DNA of 11,564 nt from Opitutales bacterium. Its GTDB lineage: Bacteria > Verrucomicrobiota > Verrucomicrobiia > Opitutales > T3Sed10-336. A program made the translations under genes and the position numbers. The stretch's first letter is position 1. Each line of letters opens with the position of its first letter. The stretch lies in assembly GCA_007132315.1 (NCBI GenBank), contig SLOW01000367.1:1-11564 (forward strand), given 5' to 3'. Below the pieces are notes generated by a model. That model ran no database searches. It saw only the letters and a list, made by a program, of their open reading frames with translations, and was not told where the DNA came from. Positions 5,188-11,564 of the stretch are shown one piece after another.

Positions 5188-8055
5188 ATGACTTCGCCAC
5201 AGAATCCATTCAACGCGCTGCAAACCTTTGGTTCGGGCGACGAGCGCCGTTATTTTTATTCGTTGCCGGCGCTGGAGGAAGCCGGCATCGGCCGGATTTC
5301 GCGGCTGCCTGTTTCGATTCGGGTGCTGCTGGAGTCGGTGTTGCGTAATTGCGACGGCAAACGTATCGGCGAAAAAGACGTTAAGGCCTTGGCGGCGTGG
5401 AACGCCGCCGCGCCGAGTAAGTCCGAGATTCCGTTCGTGGTCTCGCGCATCTTGTTGCAGGATTTCACCGGGGTGCCGCTGCTGGTGGACCTGGCCGCCA
5501 TGCGGGCGGCGGTCGCGGAGCTGAAGAAGGACCCGGCGATGATCGAACCGCTGGTACCGGTGGATCTGGTGATCGACCACTCCATCCAGGTGGACCGGTT
5601 CCGCACGCCGGACGCGCTTGGCGCGAACGTCAGGATCGAATTCGAACGCAATCGCGAGCGTTATCAGTTCCTCAAGTGGGGTCAGCAGGCGTTTCAGACC
5701 TTCAGCGTCGTGCCCCCGTCGGTGGGGATCGTTCACCAGGTCAATCTGGAGTACCTGGCGCGGATGGTTTTCGACCGCGAGATCGACGGCGTCCGCGTGT
5801 TCTACCCGGATTCCCTCGTGGGCACCGATTCCCACACCACCATGATCAACGGTCTCGGTATTGTCGGCTGGGGCGTCGGCGGCATCGAGGCGGAGTCCGG
5901 CATGCTGGGGCAACCGGTTTATTTCCAGACGCCCGAGGTCATCGGCGTTCACTTGACCGGAGAACTGGCCGAAGGCGCCACCGCCACGGATTTCGCCTTG
6001 CGGATTACAGAAATGCTCCGGCACGAGAACGTGGTGGGCAAGTTCGTCGAGTTCTTCGGCGAGGGCGCCGCCCGCCTGACGGTCGCCGACCGGGCGACGG
6101 TCGCCAACATGGCTCCGGAATACGGCGCGACGATCGGATTCTTCCCGGTGGACGAGGAAAGCCTGAATTACATGCGTGGCACGGGCCGCTCCGAAGAGCT
6201 CATCGACACCGTTCGCGAGTACTATCGGGCTCAGGGCATGTTCGGCATGCCCGGGGAGGGGGAGATCGATTACACCAAGGTGCTCGAATTGAACCTCAGC
6301 GCGATCCGCCCCTCCGTGGCCGGACCGAAACGGCCGCAGGACCGGATGGAAATCGATGATTTGAAAGGCCGATTCGAGGAGCTGTTTGCCGCCGAACCGG
6401 CCAAAGGTGGATTCGGCAAAAAGCCGGAGGATCGTCGGGCCGAGGTCATGGTGTCGCTCGACGATGTCACCGTGCACGCGGGCAGCACCGGCTCCGGCAG
6501 CCAGGAACCGCGGCCGGACGGCACTTCCGGCGAGAGCTGGGGCGAGACCGAAATGGTCAACAACCGCCCCACCGATGTCGAGGTGGAGGATTTTGAAGCC
6601 ACCGGGACCGCCGTCGGGTCCGGAAAGGTGAAGCTCCGGCACGGATCGGTCTTGATCGCCGCCATCACGAGTTGCACCAACACCAGCAATCCGAGCGTCA
6701 TGCTGGCGGCGGGTCTCTTGTCCCGGAAGGCCGTGGAGAAGGGGTTGAACGTTTCCCCGCTGGTGAAAACCAGCCTGGCTCCCGGTTCGCGGGTGGTCAC
6801 CGACTACCTCGAACAGACGGGACTCAACCGCTACCTCGATCAACTGGGCTTCAACCTGGTCGGGTACGGCTGTACCACGTGTATCGGCAACAGCGGTCCC
6901 CTGATGCCCGCCATCGAGGATGCGGTCAAGGAAGGCGACCTCATCGCGGCCAGCGTGCTCTCCGGCAACCGGAATTTCGAGGCCCGTATCCATGGCGCCA
7001 TTCGGTCCAACTTTCTGATGTCGCCCCCGCTGGTGGTCGCCTTCGCCCTCGCCGGCCGGGTGGATATCGACCTGACCGAGGAACCGATCGGCGTCGGTAA
7101 CAATGGCGAACCGGTTTATCTGAAGGATATCTGGCCCTCGCAGGAGGAGATCCGGAAGACGGTGCAGGAGGGATTGAATCCGGACATGTTCAAGCGCCGC
7201 TACGAAAACGTCCTCGAGGGCAATCCGGAGTGGGATAAAATCGAAATCGCCGGGGGACAGCTTTACGAATGGAACGACGACAGCACCTACATCCAGAAAC
7301 CGCCCTATTTCGACGGCTTCTCCATGGAGCCCGGGGAAGTTGAGGATGTCAAAGGCATGCGTCCCCTGGCGATCCTGGGAGACTCGGTCACCACCGACCA
7401 CATTTCCCCCGCCGGCGCGTTCGGCAAGGAAACCCCGGCCGGACAGTATTTGCTGTCCCAAGATGTGGAGCCGGCGGCGTTCAATTCTTACGGCGCCCGC
7501 CGCGGTAACGACCGGATCATGACCCGCGGCACGTTCGCCAATGTCCGTATCAAGAACAAAATGGCCGACGGGCGTGAGGGCGGTTTCACCAAGCTCATGC
7601 CCGACGGGGAAGTCACCACGGTGTACGAGGCCGCCTGCAAGTACGCCGAGCGGGAGACGCCTTTGATTGTGCTGGCCGGTATCGATTACGGCATGGGGAG
7701 TTCGCGTGACTGGGCGGCGAAGGGGACGCGCCTGTTGGGCGTCCGCGCCGTGGTGGCCACCAGTTTCGAGCGCATCCACCGCAGCAACCTGATCGGCATG
7801 GGGGTGATGCCCCTGCAGTTCCCGGAGGGAACCAACGCGGAAAGCCTGGGGCTCGATGGAACGGAGGTCTATTCCACGGAAGGGATTTCCGAAAACATGG
7901 AACCCGGCCAGACGGTGACGCTGGTCATCCAACGGGCCGACGGTCAAACCGAGCGGGTGCCGCTGACCGCCCGGATCGACACGGCGATCGAATTCGAATA
8001 CTACCGCCACGGGGGCATCCTGCCCTACGTGTTGCGGGATATTCTGCAAGCGTAA
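5188..8055 (+). CDS. acnA: Aconitate hydratase A
   Basis: The protein is 955 aa and interconverts citrate and isocitrate in the TCA cycle, in the cytoplasm, using a 4Fe-4S cluster. It belongs to the AcnA/IRP1 type. Cluster ligands are C496 (in T-S-C-T-N-T-S-N-P), C562 and C565 (in G-Y-G-C-T-T-C-I-G-N-S); the 66-residue gap between C496 and C562 equals that in IRP1. Other family blocks are D-H-S-I-Q-V-D, S-D-S-H-T-T-M near 213-219, and in the C-terminal swivel domain G-D-S-V-T-T-D-H-I-S-P-A-G, N-S-Y-G-A-R-R-G-N-D and Y-G-M-G-S-S-R-D-W. ATG 5188 is chosen because it gives the usual N-terminus; an in-frame TTG at 5131 overlaps the upstream stop and adds an unlikely sequence. The protein is about 60 residues longer than typical AcnA. 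Most of the excess is a Gly/Ser/Glu-rich insertion around 432-461, before C496. There is no clear Shine-Dalgarno. A bifunctional methylcitrate-type activity cannot be excluded from sequence alone. Confidence 0.96.
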   Translation: MTSPQNPFNALQTFGSGDERRYFYSLPALEEAGIGRISRLPVSIRVLLESVLRNCDGKRIGEKDVKALAAWNAAAPSKSEIPFVVSRILLQDFTGVPLLVDLAAMRAAVAELKKDPAMIEPLVPVDLVIDHSIQVDRFRTPDALGANVRIEFERNRERYQFLKWGQQAFQTFSVVPPSVGIVHQVNLEYLARMVFDREIDGVRVFYPDSLVGTDSHTTMINGLGIVGWGVGGIEAESGMLGQPVYFQTPEVIGVHLTGELAEGATATDFALRITEMLRHENVVGKFVEFFGEGAARLTVADRATVANMAPEYGATIGFFPVDEESLNYMRGTGRSEELIDTVREYYRAQGMFGMPGEGEIDYTKVLELNLSAIRPSVAGPKRPQDRMEIDDLKGRFEELFAAEPAKGGFGKKPEDRRAEVMVSLDDVTVHAGSTGSGSQEPRPDGTSGESWGETEMVNNRPTDVEVEDFEATGTAVGSGKVKLRHGSVLIAAITSCTNTSNPSVMLAAGLLSRKAVEKGLNVSPLVKTSLAPGSRVVTDYLEQTGLNRYLDQLGFNLVGYGCTTCIGNSGPLMPAIEDAVKEGDLIAASVLSGNRNFEARIHGAIRSNFLMSPPLVVAFALAGRVDIDLTEEPIGVGNNGEPVYLKDIWPSQEEIRKTVQEGLNPDMFKRRYENVLEGNPEWDKIEIAGGQLYEWNDDSTYIQKPPYFDGFSMEPGEVEDVKGMRPLAILGDSVTTDHISPAGAFGKETPAGQYLLSQDVEPAAFNSYGARRGNDRIMTRGTFANVRIKNKMADGREGGFTKLMPDGEVTTVYEAACKYAERETPLIVLAGIDYGMGSSRDWAAKGTRLLGVRAVVATSFERIHRSNLIGMGVMPLQFPEGTNAESLGLDGTEVYSTEGISENMEPGQTVTLVIQRADGQTERVPLTARIDTAIEFEYYRHGGILPYVLRDILQA

Positions 8056-8076
8056 CTCTTAACACGATGGCGGGCG

Positions 8077-8583
8077 ATGGCTGAAAAGGAAAAAACGGCG
8101 TTTCTGGTCGATGCCTATTCGGATCCCGCCGTGGTCAAGGTCAACGGCCGCGTCAATTTCGCCAATTGCGGTCCGTTGCGTGATTTTTTCGACCAGGTGA
8201 TTTCGTCGGGTCGCCAGCGGTTCGTGATCGATTTCCGGGACTGCTCCGGTATGGACTCGACCTTCCTGGGGATTCTTGCGGGTGTGGCCCTGGAATTGAA
8301 AAAGAAGGATCCTCCGGGCCGAGTTCTGTTGTGCCGGCTGGGCGAACGCAATTTCGAGCTGATCCGGAACCTCGGATTGCACCGCATCATGGATGTGGAC
8401 TCGGGCGAACACGCTTTCGAGGGCGAACCCAAGCCGCTCTCCGGCACGAAGGACGAACCTCAGTCCGAGAAAGCCCGCATGGTTTTGGAGGCCCATGAAA
8501 ACCTCGTGTGCGCCGATGAGGACAACCGCGGCAAATTCCAGGACGTGATCGCCTACCTGAAGAACCAGGTTGAATCGCGATGA
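8077..8583 (+). CDS. STAS-domain anti-sigma factor antagonist (RsbV/SpoIIAA-like)
   Basis: A soluble 168-aa protein. Residues about 10-110 match the STAS fold of anti-anti-sigma factors: V-V-K-V-N-G-R-V-N-F at 19-28, F-V-I-D-F-R-D-C-S-G-M-D-S-T-F-L-G-I-L at 49-67, and R-N-F-E-L-I-R-N-L-G-L near 91-101. S61, in M-D-S-T-F-L-G, aligns with the serine phosphorylated in SpoIIAA and RsbV; T62 is the neighbouring alternative. In known systems the unphosphorylated antagonist binds an anti-sigma kinase, which phosphorylates it, and a PP2C phosphatase resets it. Here the next gene encodes such a phosphatase, a likely partner. A tail of about 55 residues after the STAS core is charged and ends in a probable helix (K-F-Q-D-V-I-A-Y-L). 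The gene starts 21 nt after acnA, implying cotranscription. ATG 8067 is out of frame, so 8077 is taken. The target could also be another effector rather than a sigma factor. Confidence 0.88.
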   Translation: MAEKEKTAFLVDAYSDPAVVKVNGRVNFANCGPLRDFFDQVISSGRQRFVIDFRDCSGMDSTFLGILAGVALELKKKDPPGRVLLCRLGERNFELIRNLGLHRIMDVDSGEHAFEGEPKPLSGTKDEPQSEKARMVLEAHENLVCADEDNRGKFQDVIAYLKNQVESR

Positions 8584-8614
8584 GGATTCGGCTCGGTTGT
8601 CATGACATTTCCTC

Positions 8615-8633
8615 CATGAGCTAGGTCCTCATG
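8615..8633 (+). promoter_or_regulatory. Hairpin enclosing the Shine-Dalgarno-like AGG and start codon of the phosphatase gene
   Basis: CATGAG (8615-8620) and CTCATG (8628-8633) are perfect complements. The second arm contains the ATG at 8631-8633, and the loop CTAGGTC holds the only AGG that could serve as ribosome binding site. A perfect 10-bp palindrome TGTCATGACA lies just upstream at 8598-8607. Folding would hide the start codon, so translation may depend on ribosomes arriving from the STAS gene. A 6-bp stem can arise by chance. Confidence 0.35.
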
Positions 8634-10076
8634 TTCGACATCATTCTCACGATCGCGGTAATCGGTGCGCTTGGCTTGGGGTTCGTTTGTCTCTCGACCC
8701 GCCGCAAACTGGCACGGCTCGACGAGGAAAGGCAGCGGGTCCTCCAGGAAAAACAAATGGTGTTCGAGTTCATGCACGACATGGTCGAAGCGCTGGGCGA
8801 AGGGTTGGGCCGCGACGAGTTGTACCAGCGCATCGTTCACGCGGCGACCCTGAGCAGCAACGCGTTGAGCGCCTGTGTGTTCGTGGCGACCCCGGACGGC
8901 CGGTTACGCGGCACCGCGGTGGAAGGTCTGTTTCCTCCCCAGCGTCGCTTGCCCGAAAGCTCCCGGGTGAAGCTGACCACCCGGGCGAAGTTCATCGAAC
9001 AGGTTTTGAGGTCCGAGGTCCTGGAGTCCGGAGAGGGCGTGATCGGCGCGGCGGCACAGTCACGCGAAGTAATCCTGGTGGAGGACGGCGAGCGCGACGA
9101 CCGCGTTCTCAGGCACGACGACCCCTCGCTCGAGGTCAAGTCCCTGGTCGCGGCGCCCATCCTGTTCCGGGGGCAATTGCTCGGCGTGCTGGCGGTGGCC
9201 AATCCGGCGGACGGGCTTTGTTTTAACGAGACGGATGTCTCGCTGATCCGGACCCTGGGCGAGCAGGCGGGGTTGGCGATTCACAACTCGCAGCTCCTCG
9301 ATCTGCAGTTGGAGAAGCGCAAACTCGACGTCGATTTGAGCCTGGCCAGCAATATTCAGCAGATGCTGCTGCCCACCGCCTTTCCGCGGGTCCCCTCGCT
9401 GGACATCGACGCCTGTTACCTGCCCGCGCAGAAGGTGGGCGGAGATCTTTACGACTTCTTTCCGTTGGCGGACGGCCGTCTCGGGGTGGTCGTGGCCGAC
9501 GTGTCGGGGAAGGGGATTCCGGCGTCGCTTCTGATGACGATCTGCCGGACCAACCTGAGGCATTTCGGTCGCCTGTATGATTCCCCCTCGCGGGTGCTGT
9601 CCGAGCTGAATCGGTCCATGGTGCCAGACATGAGGGGAGATATGTTCATCACACTGATTTACGTGGTCATCGACACTAAGAACGGAGCGATCACCTTCTG
9701 CCGCGCCGGCCACGAGCAACCGCTGCTTTGCCGGCGCGACGAGCGGGCGGGGATTCCCGTCGTCGAGACGCTGACGGCTGAAGGGATGGCGGTTGGCATG
9801 GTGTCCGAGGAGTTGTTCGACAGTGTGATCGAGGAACGCCGGGTGCCGTTCGAAAGCGGTGATATTTTTCTGATGTACACCGACGGGGTCACGGAGACCT
9901 GCAACGACGAGGGCATCGAATTTTCGAGCGGCCGCCTGGCCGACGTCATCAAGACCCTGCGCAACCGTTCCGCCCGCGAGCTCAATCAGGGGATCATCGA
10001 GACCGTGGACCGGTTCTCGGGACGTTTGTCAACCTACGCCGACGACATTACCCTGGTCTCCATCAAGCGCGATTGA
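8631..10076 (+). CDS. Membrane-anchored GAF-domain PP2C-type serine phosphatase (SpoIIE/RsbU family)
   Basis: The protein is 481 aa. Residues about 3-21 form a single hydrophobic membrane helix followed by basic S-T-R-R-K and a short charged helical stretch. Residues about 50-220 look like a GAF sensory domain, and about 219-247 a helical linker. Residues about 250-480 are a SpoIIE-type PP2C phosphatase with all metal-binding blocks: V-G-G-D-L-Y-D-F at 269-276, V-A-D-V-S-G-K-G at 288-295, R-A-G-H at 358-361, Y-T-D-G-V-T-E at 416-422, and A-D-D-I-T-L-V at 470-476. It is therefore probably active. Such enzymes dephosphorylate STAS antagonists, and the adjacent upstream gene encodes one (47-nt gap). 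The signal sensed by the GAF domain is unknown; no heme or cGMP-specific motif is evident. The catalytic domain should face the cytoplasm. The start at 8631 is supported by the membrane helix beginning at once. No HATPase kinase domain is fused or adjacent. Confidence 0.93.
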   Translation: MFDIILTIAVIGALGLGFVCLSTRRKLARLDEERQRVLQEKQMVFEFMHDMVEALGEGLGRDELYQRIVHAATLSSNALSACVFVATPDGRLRGTAVEGLFPPQRRLPESSRVKLTTRAKFIEQVLRSEVLESGEGVIGAAAQSREVILVEDGERDDRVLRHDDPSLEVKSLVAAPILFRGQLLGVLAVANPADGLCFNETDVSLIRTLGEQAGLAIHNSQLLDLQLEKRKLDVDLSLASNIQQMLLPTAFPRVPSLDIDACYLPAQKVGGDLYDFFPLADGRLGVVVADVSGKGIPASLLMTICRTNLRHFGRLYDSPSRVLSELNRSMVPDMRGDMFITLIYVVIDTKNGAITFCRAGHEQPLLCRRDERAGIPVVETLTAEGMAVGMVSEELFDSVIEERRVPFESGDIFLMYTDGVTETCNDEGIEFSSGRLADVIKTLRNRSARELNQGIIETVDRFSGRLSTYADDITLVSIKRD

Positions 10077-10111
10077 ATACGCGCGGTTCCCGGGGGTTCG
10101 CTCTTTACTCC

Positions 10112-10140
10112 ACCGGCGGCGGTTCCTATCGTCGGCCGGT
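10112..10140 (+). other. Inverted repeat abutting the trpB start codon
   Basis: ACCGGC (10112-10117) and GCCGGT (10135-10140) are perfect complements with a 17-nt spacer; the second arm touches the ATG at 10141. It takes up the end of the 64-nt gap before trpB, where no good Shine-Dalgarno, no clear promoter and no Trp-rich leader peptide are seen. It could be a small operator or chance in GC-rich DNA. Confidence 0.25.
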
Positions 10141-11373
10141 ATGACAACGGTTGACACCGCCGCCGGGCGCCATGCCCTGCCCGATCTGACGGGACACTTC
10201 GGGCCCTACGGGGGTATGTATGTTCCGGAAACACTGGTGACGCCGCTCCTGGAATTGGAGGCGGCGTACCGGGAGGCCTGGAGCGACGAGGGGTACCGGA
10301 ACGAACTCGCGGCACAGCTGCGCTCCTACGCCGGCCGGCCGACCGAACTCTATCTGGCGGAGCGCCTGACCCGCCACCTGGGCGGGGCGCGGATCTACTT
10401 CAAGCGGGAGGATCTGCTCCATACCGGAGCGCATAAGATCAACAACGCGCTCGGGCAGGCCCTCTTGGCGCAGCGGATGGGCAAGACCCGGGTGATCGCC
10501 GAAACCGGGGCCGGGCAGCACGGCATCGCCACCGCGTCCGTGTGCGCCAAACTGGGGCTCGAGTGTGTGATTTACATGGGCGCGGTCGATATGGAGCGGC
10601 AGGCGCTGAACGTTTACCGGATGCGCTTGTCCGGCGCCGAGGTGCGCGGTGTCCAGGCCGGTCAACGGACACTGAAAGAGGCGATTAACGAAGCCATTCG
10701 GGACTGGGTGACGAACGTGCGTTCGACCCATTACGTGCTCGGGTCGGCCCTGGGGGCGCACCCCTATCCGATGATGGTCCGGAATTTCCACAAGATTATC
10801 GGCGAGGAAACGCGGCGCCAGATCCAGGAGGCGGAGGGACGCCTTCCGGATGAATTGATCGCTTGTGTGGGCGGGGGGAGCAACGCCATTGGGTTTTTCT
10901 TCGACTTTCTGGAGGAGCCCGACGTGCGCCTGGTCGGCGTCGAGGCCGGCGGGCACGGGTTGAGTCTGGGTGAACACGCGGCCCGCTTCGAAGGCGGCCG
11001 CCTGGGCGTGTTGCAAGGGTGCAAGACCTTCATATTGCAGAACGAGGAGGGTCAGATCGGTCTCACGCACTCGGTTTCGGCCGGGCTCGACTACGCGGCC
11101 ATCGGACCCGAACACGCTTATTACCGGGATTGCGGACGTATTCAATTCGCTTATGCGACTGACCGCGATGCGCTTGAGGCGTTTCGGACCTGTGCCCGTT
11201 TGGAGGGAATCATCCCCGCTCTGGAATCATCCCACGCGCTCGCCTGCGTCATGAAACGCGCGCCGGAGATGGATCCGGATTCTCTGCTGGTCGTCAACCT
11301 GAGCGGACGCGGCGACAAGGACGTGCAGCAGGCGTCGCGTCTTATCGAAGCCGGGTCGGGCGGCGAATCATGA
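10141..11373 (+). CDS. trpB: Tryptophan synthase beta chain
   Basis: A 410-aa PLP enzyme that condenses indole with serine to give tryptophan in the cytoplasm; length is normal for the TrpB1 type. Visible: F-G-P-Y-G-G-M-Y-V-P-E-T at 20-31; the PLP lysine K99 in H-T-G-A-H-K-I-N-N; catalytic E121 in A-E-T-G-A-G-Q-H-G; the PLP-phosphate loop G-G-G-S-N at 244-248; the H-S-V-S-A-G-L-D-Y block at 310-318; and L-S-G-R-G-D-K-D at 387-394, whose serine contacts the pyridine nitrogen. All key residues are present. trpA, its usual neighbour and alpha partner, is not within the window: the next gene is yicC-like and overlaps the trpB stop by 4 nt. A trp operon is therefore not seen here, though trpA may lie elsewhere. 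No attenuator is evident upstream. The sequence fits TrpB1 rather than the longer TrpB2 type. Confidence 0.97.
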   Translation: MTTVDTAAGRHALPDLTGHFGPYGGMYVPETLVTPLLELEAAYREAWSDEGYRNELAAQLRSYAGRPTELYLAERLTRHLGGARIYFKREDLLHTGAHKINNALGQALLAQRMGKTRVIAETGAGQHGIATASVCAKLGLECVIYMGAVDMERQALNVYRMRLSGAEVRGVQAGQRTLKEAINEAIRDWVTNVRSTHYVLGSALGAHPYPMMVRNFHKIIGEETRRQIQEAEGRLPDELIACVGGGSNAIGFFFDFLEEPDVRLVGVEAGGHGLSLGEHAARFEGGRLGVLQGCKTFILQNEEGQIGLTHSVSAGLDYAAIGPEHAYYRDCGRIQFAYATDRDALEAFRTCARLEGIIPALESSHALACVMKRAPEMDPDSLLVVNLSGRGDKDVQQASRLIEAGSGGES

Positions 11374-11564
11374 TCAGCATGACCGGATACGGTCGCGCCA
11401 CGGCGAACGAGGGCGAGCACGAGTTGTCCGTCGAAGTATCCTCGGTGAACAAGCGCAATCTCGACATCGTCGTTTCACTCCCCCGCGAATGGAAAGAAAT
11501 GGAGGCCGTTGTCCTGGAGCGAACGCGCGCGTTCGCCCGCCGCGGGCGGGTGTCCGTTTCGGTG
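11370..11564 (+). CDS. YicC/YloC-family protein, N-terminal part; 3' end outside window
   Basis: The first 65 codons of a gene that runs off the window. It starts at ATG 11370, overlapping the trpB stop in an ATGA arrangement, which suggests translational coupling. The N-terminus reads M-I-S-M-T-G-Y-G-R-A, with V-E-V-S-S-V-N-K-R-N-L-D near 21-32, then L-P-R-E-W-K near 37-42 and R-R-G-R-V-S-V-S-V at the edge. These are the conserved blocks at the start of YicC/YloC proteins, which are reported as RNA-degrading endoribonucleases; members often sit near gmk and rpoZ. A second ATG lies three codons in (11379), but the first gives the usual M-x-S-M-T start. The C-terminal catalytic region cannot be seen, so completeness and activity are unknown. 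Confidence 0.88.
   Translation, partial: MISMTGYGRATANEGEHELSVEVSSVNKRNLDIVVSLPREWKEMEAVVLERTRAFARRGRVSVSV

Noticed and set aside
5029..8049. A minus-strand open frame of about 1000 codons opposite acnA
   Set aside because: The plus strand encodes aconitase with every cluster and active-site motif in place. The antisense frame has no recognisable domain and is a by-product of high GC at third codon positions.
10077..10140. A trp attenuator or Trp leader peptide before trpB
   Set aside because: The 64-nt gap has no run of TGG codons, no small leader frame and no terminator with a T-run.
1..11564. Mobile element, CRISPR array, tRNA or toxin-antitoxin pair
   Set aside because: No transposase or integrase motif, no regularly spaced repeats, no tRNA-like T-arm with cloverleaf, and no small paired genes were seen; gaps are all under 225 nt.

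Overview
The window is GC-rich, densely coded chromosomal DNA of housekeeping character. It holds seven complete genes and one partial gene at each end. No transposase, integrase, phage gene, CRISPR array, tRNA or rRNA is visible. The gene set points to an aerobic or facultative, prototrophic Gram-negative-type bacterium: glutamate synthase, tyrosyl-tRNA synthetase, a peroxiredoxin, aconitase A, a STAS/PP2C signalling pair, tryptophan synthase beta and a YicC-family protein. A member of the Verrucomicrobiota or another PVC-group phylum is my best guess. That rests on remembered resemblance of the STAS protein (D-S-T-F-L-G phosphosite, helical C-terminal tail) and of an intergenic ACAGGC-type hairpin repeat. 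It is inference, not proof.

Layout. Bases 1-3090 (+): the C-terminal part of gltB (FMN barrel end, 3Fe-4S cysteines, GXGXG domain), then complete gltD; together they make NADPH-type glutamate synthase. Bases 3091-3246: a non-coding gap between convergent genes with two stem-loops, the first of a dispersed-repeat type. Bases 3247-4437 (-): tyrS. Bases 4438-4657: a divergent control region with three inverted repeats, a plausible sigma70-like promoter for the rightward genes and a clear Shine-Dalgarno. Bases 4658-11564 (+): six genes in one direction, namely a peroxiredoxin, acnA, a STAS-domain anti-sigma-factor antagonist, a membrane-anchored GAF/SpoIIE-type PP2C phosphatase, trpB, and the start of a yicC-like gene overlapping trpB by 4 nt.

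How they fit. GltBD supplies glutamate and AcnA works in the TCA cycle that feeds 2-oxoglutarate to GltBD. The peroxiredoxin sits directly before acnA, whose exposed 4Fe-4S cluster is peroxide-sensitive. The STAS protein and the SpoIIE-type phosphatase form the antagonist/phosphatase half of a partner-switching system; no anti-sigma kinase is present here. I see no clear new system. The points most worth a second look are the inverted-repeat cluster at 4529-4618, the roughly 50-residue insertion in AcnA just before its first cluster cysteine, the kinase-less STAS/phosphatase pair with a start-codon hairpin between them, and the TLGH variant of the HIGH motif in TyrS.
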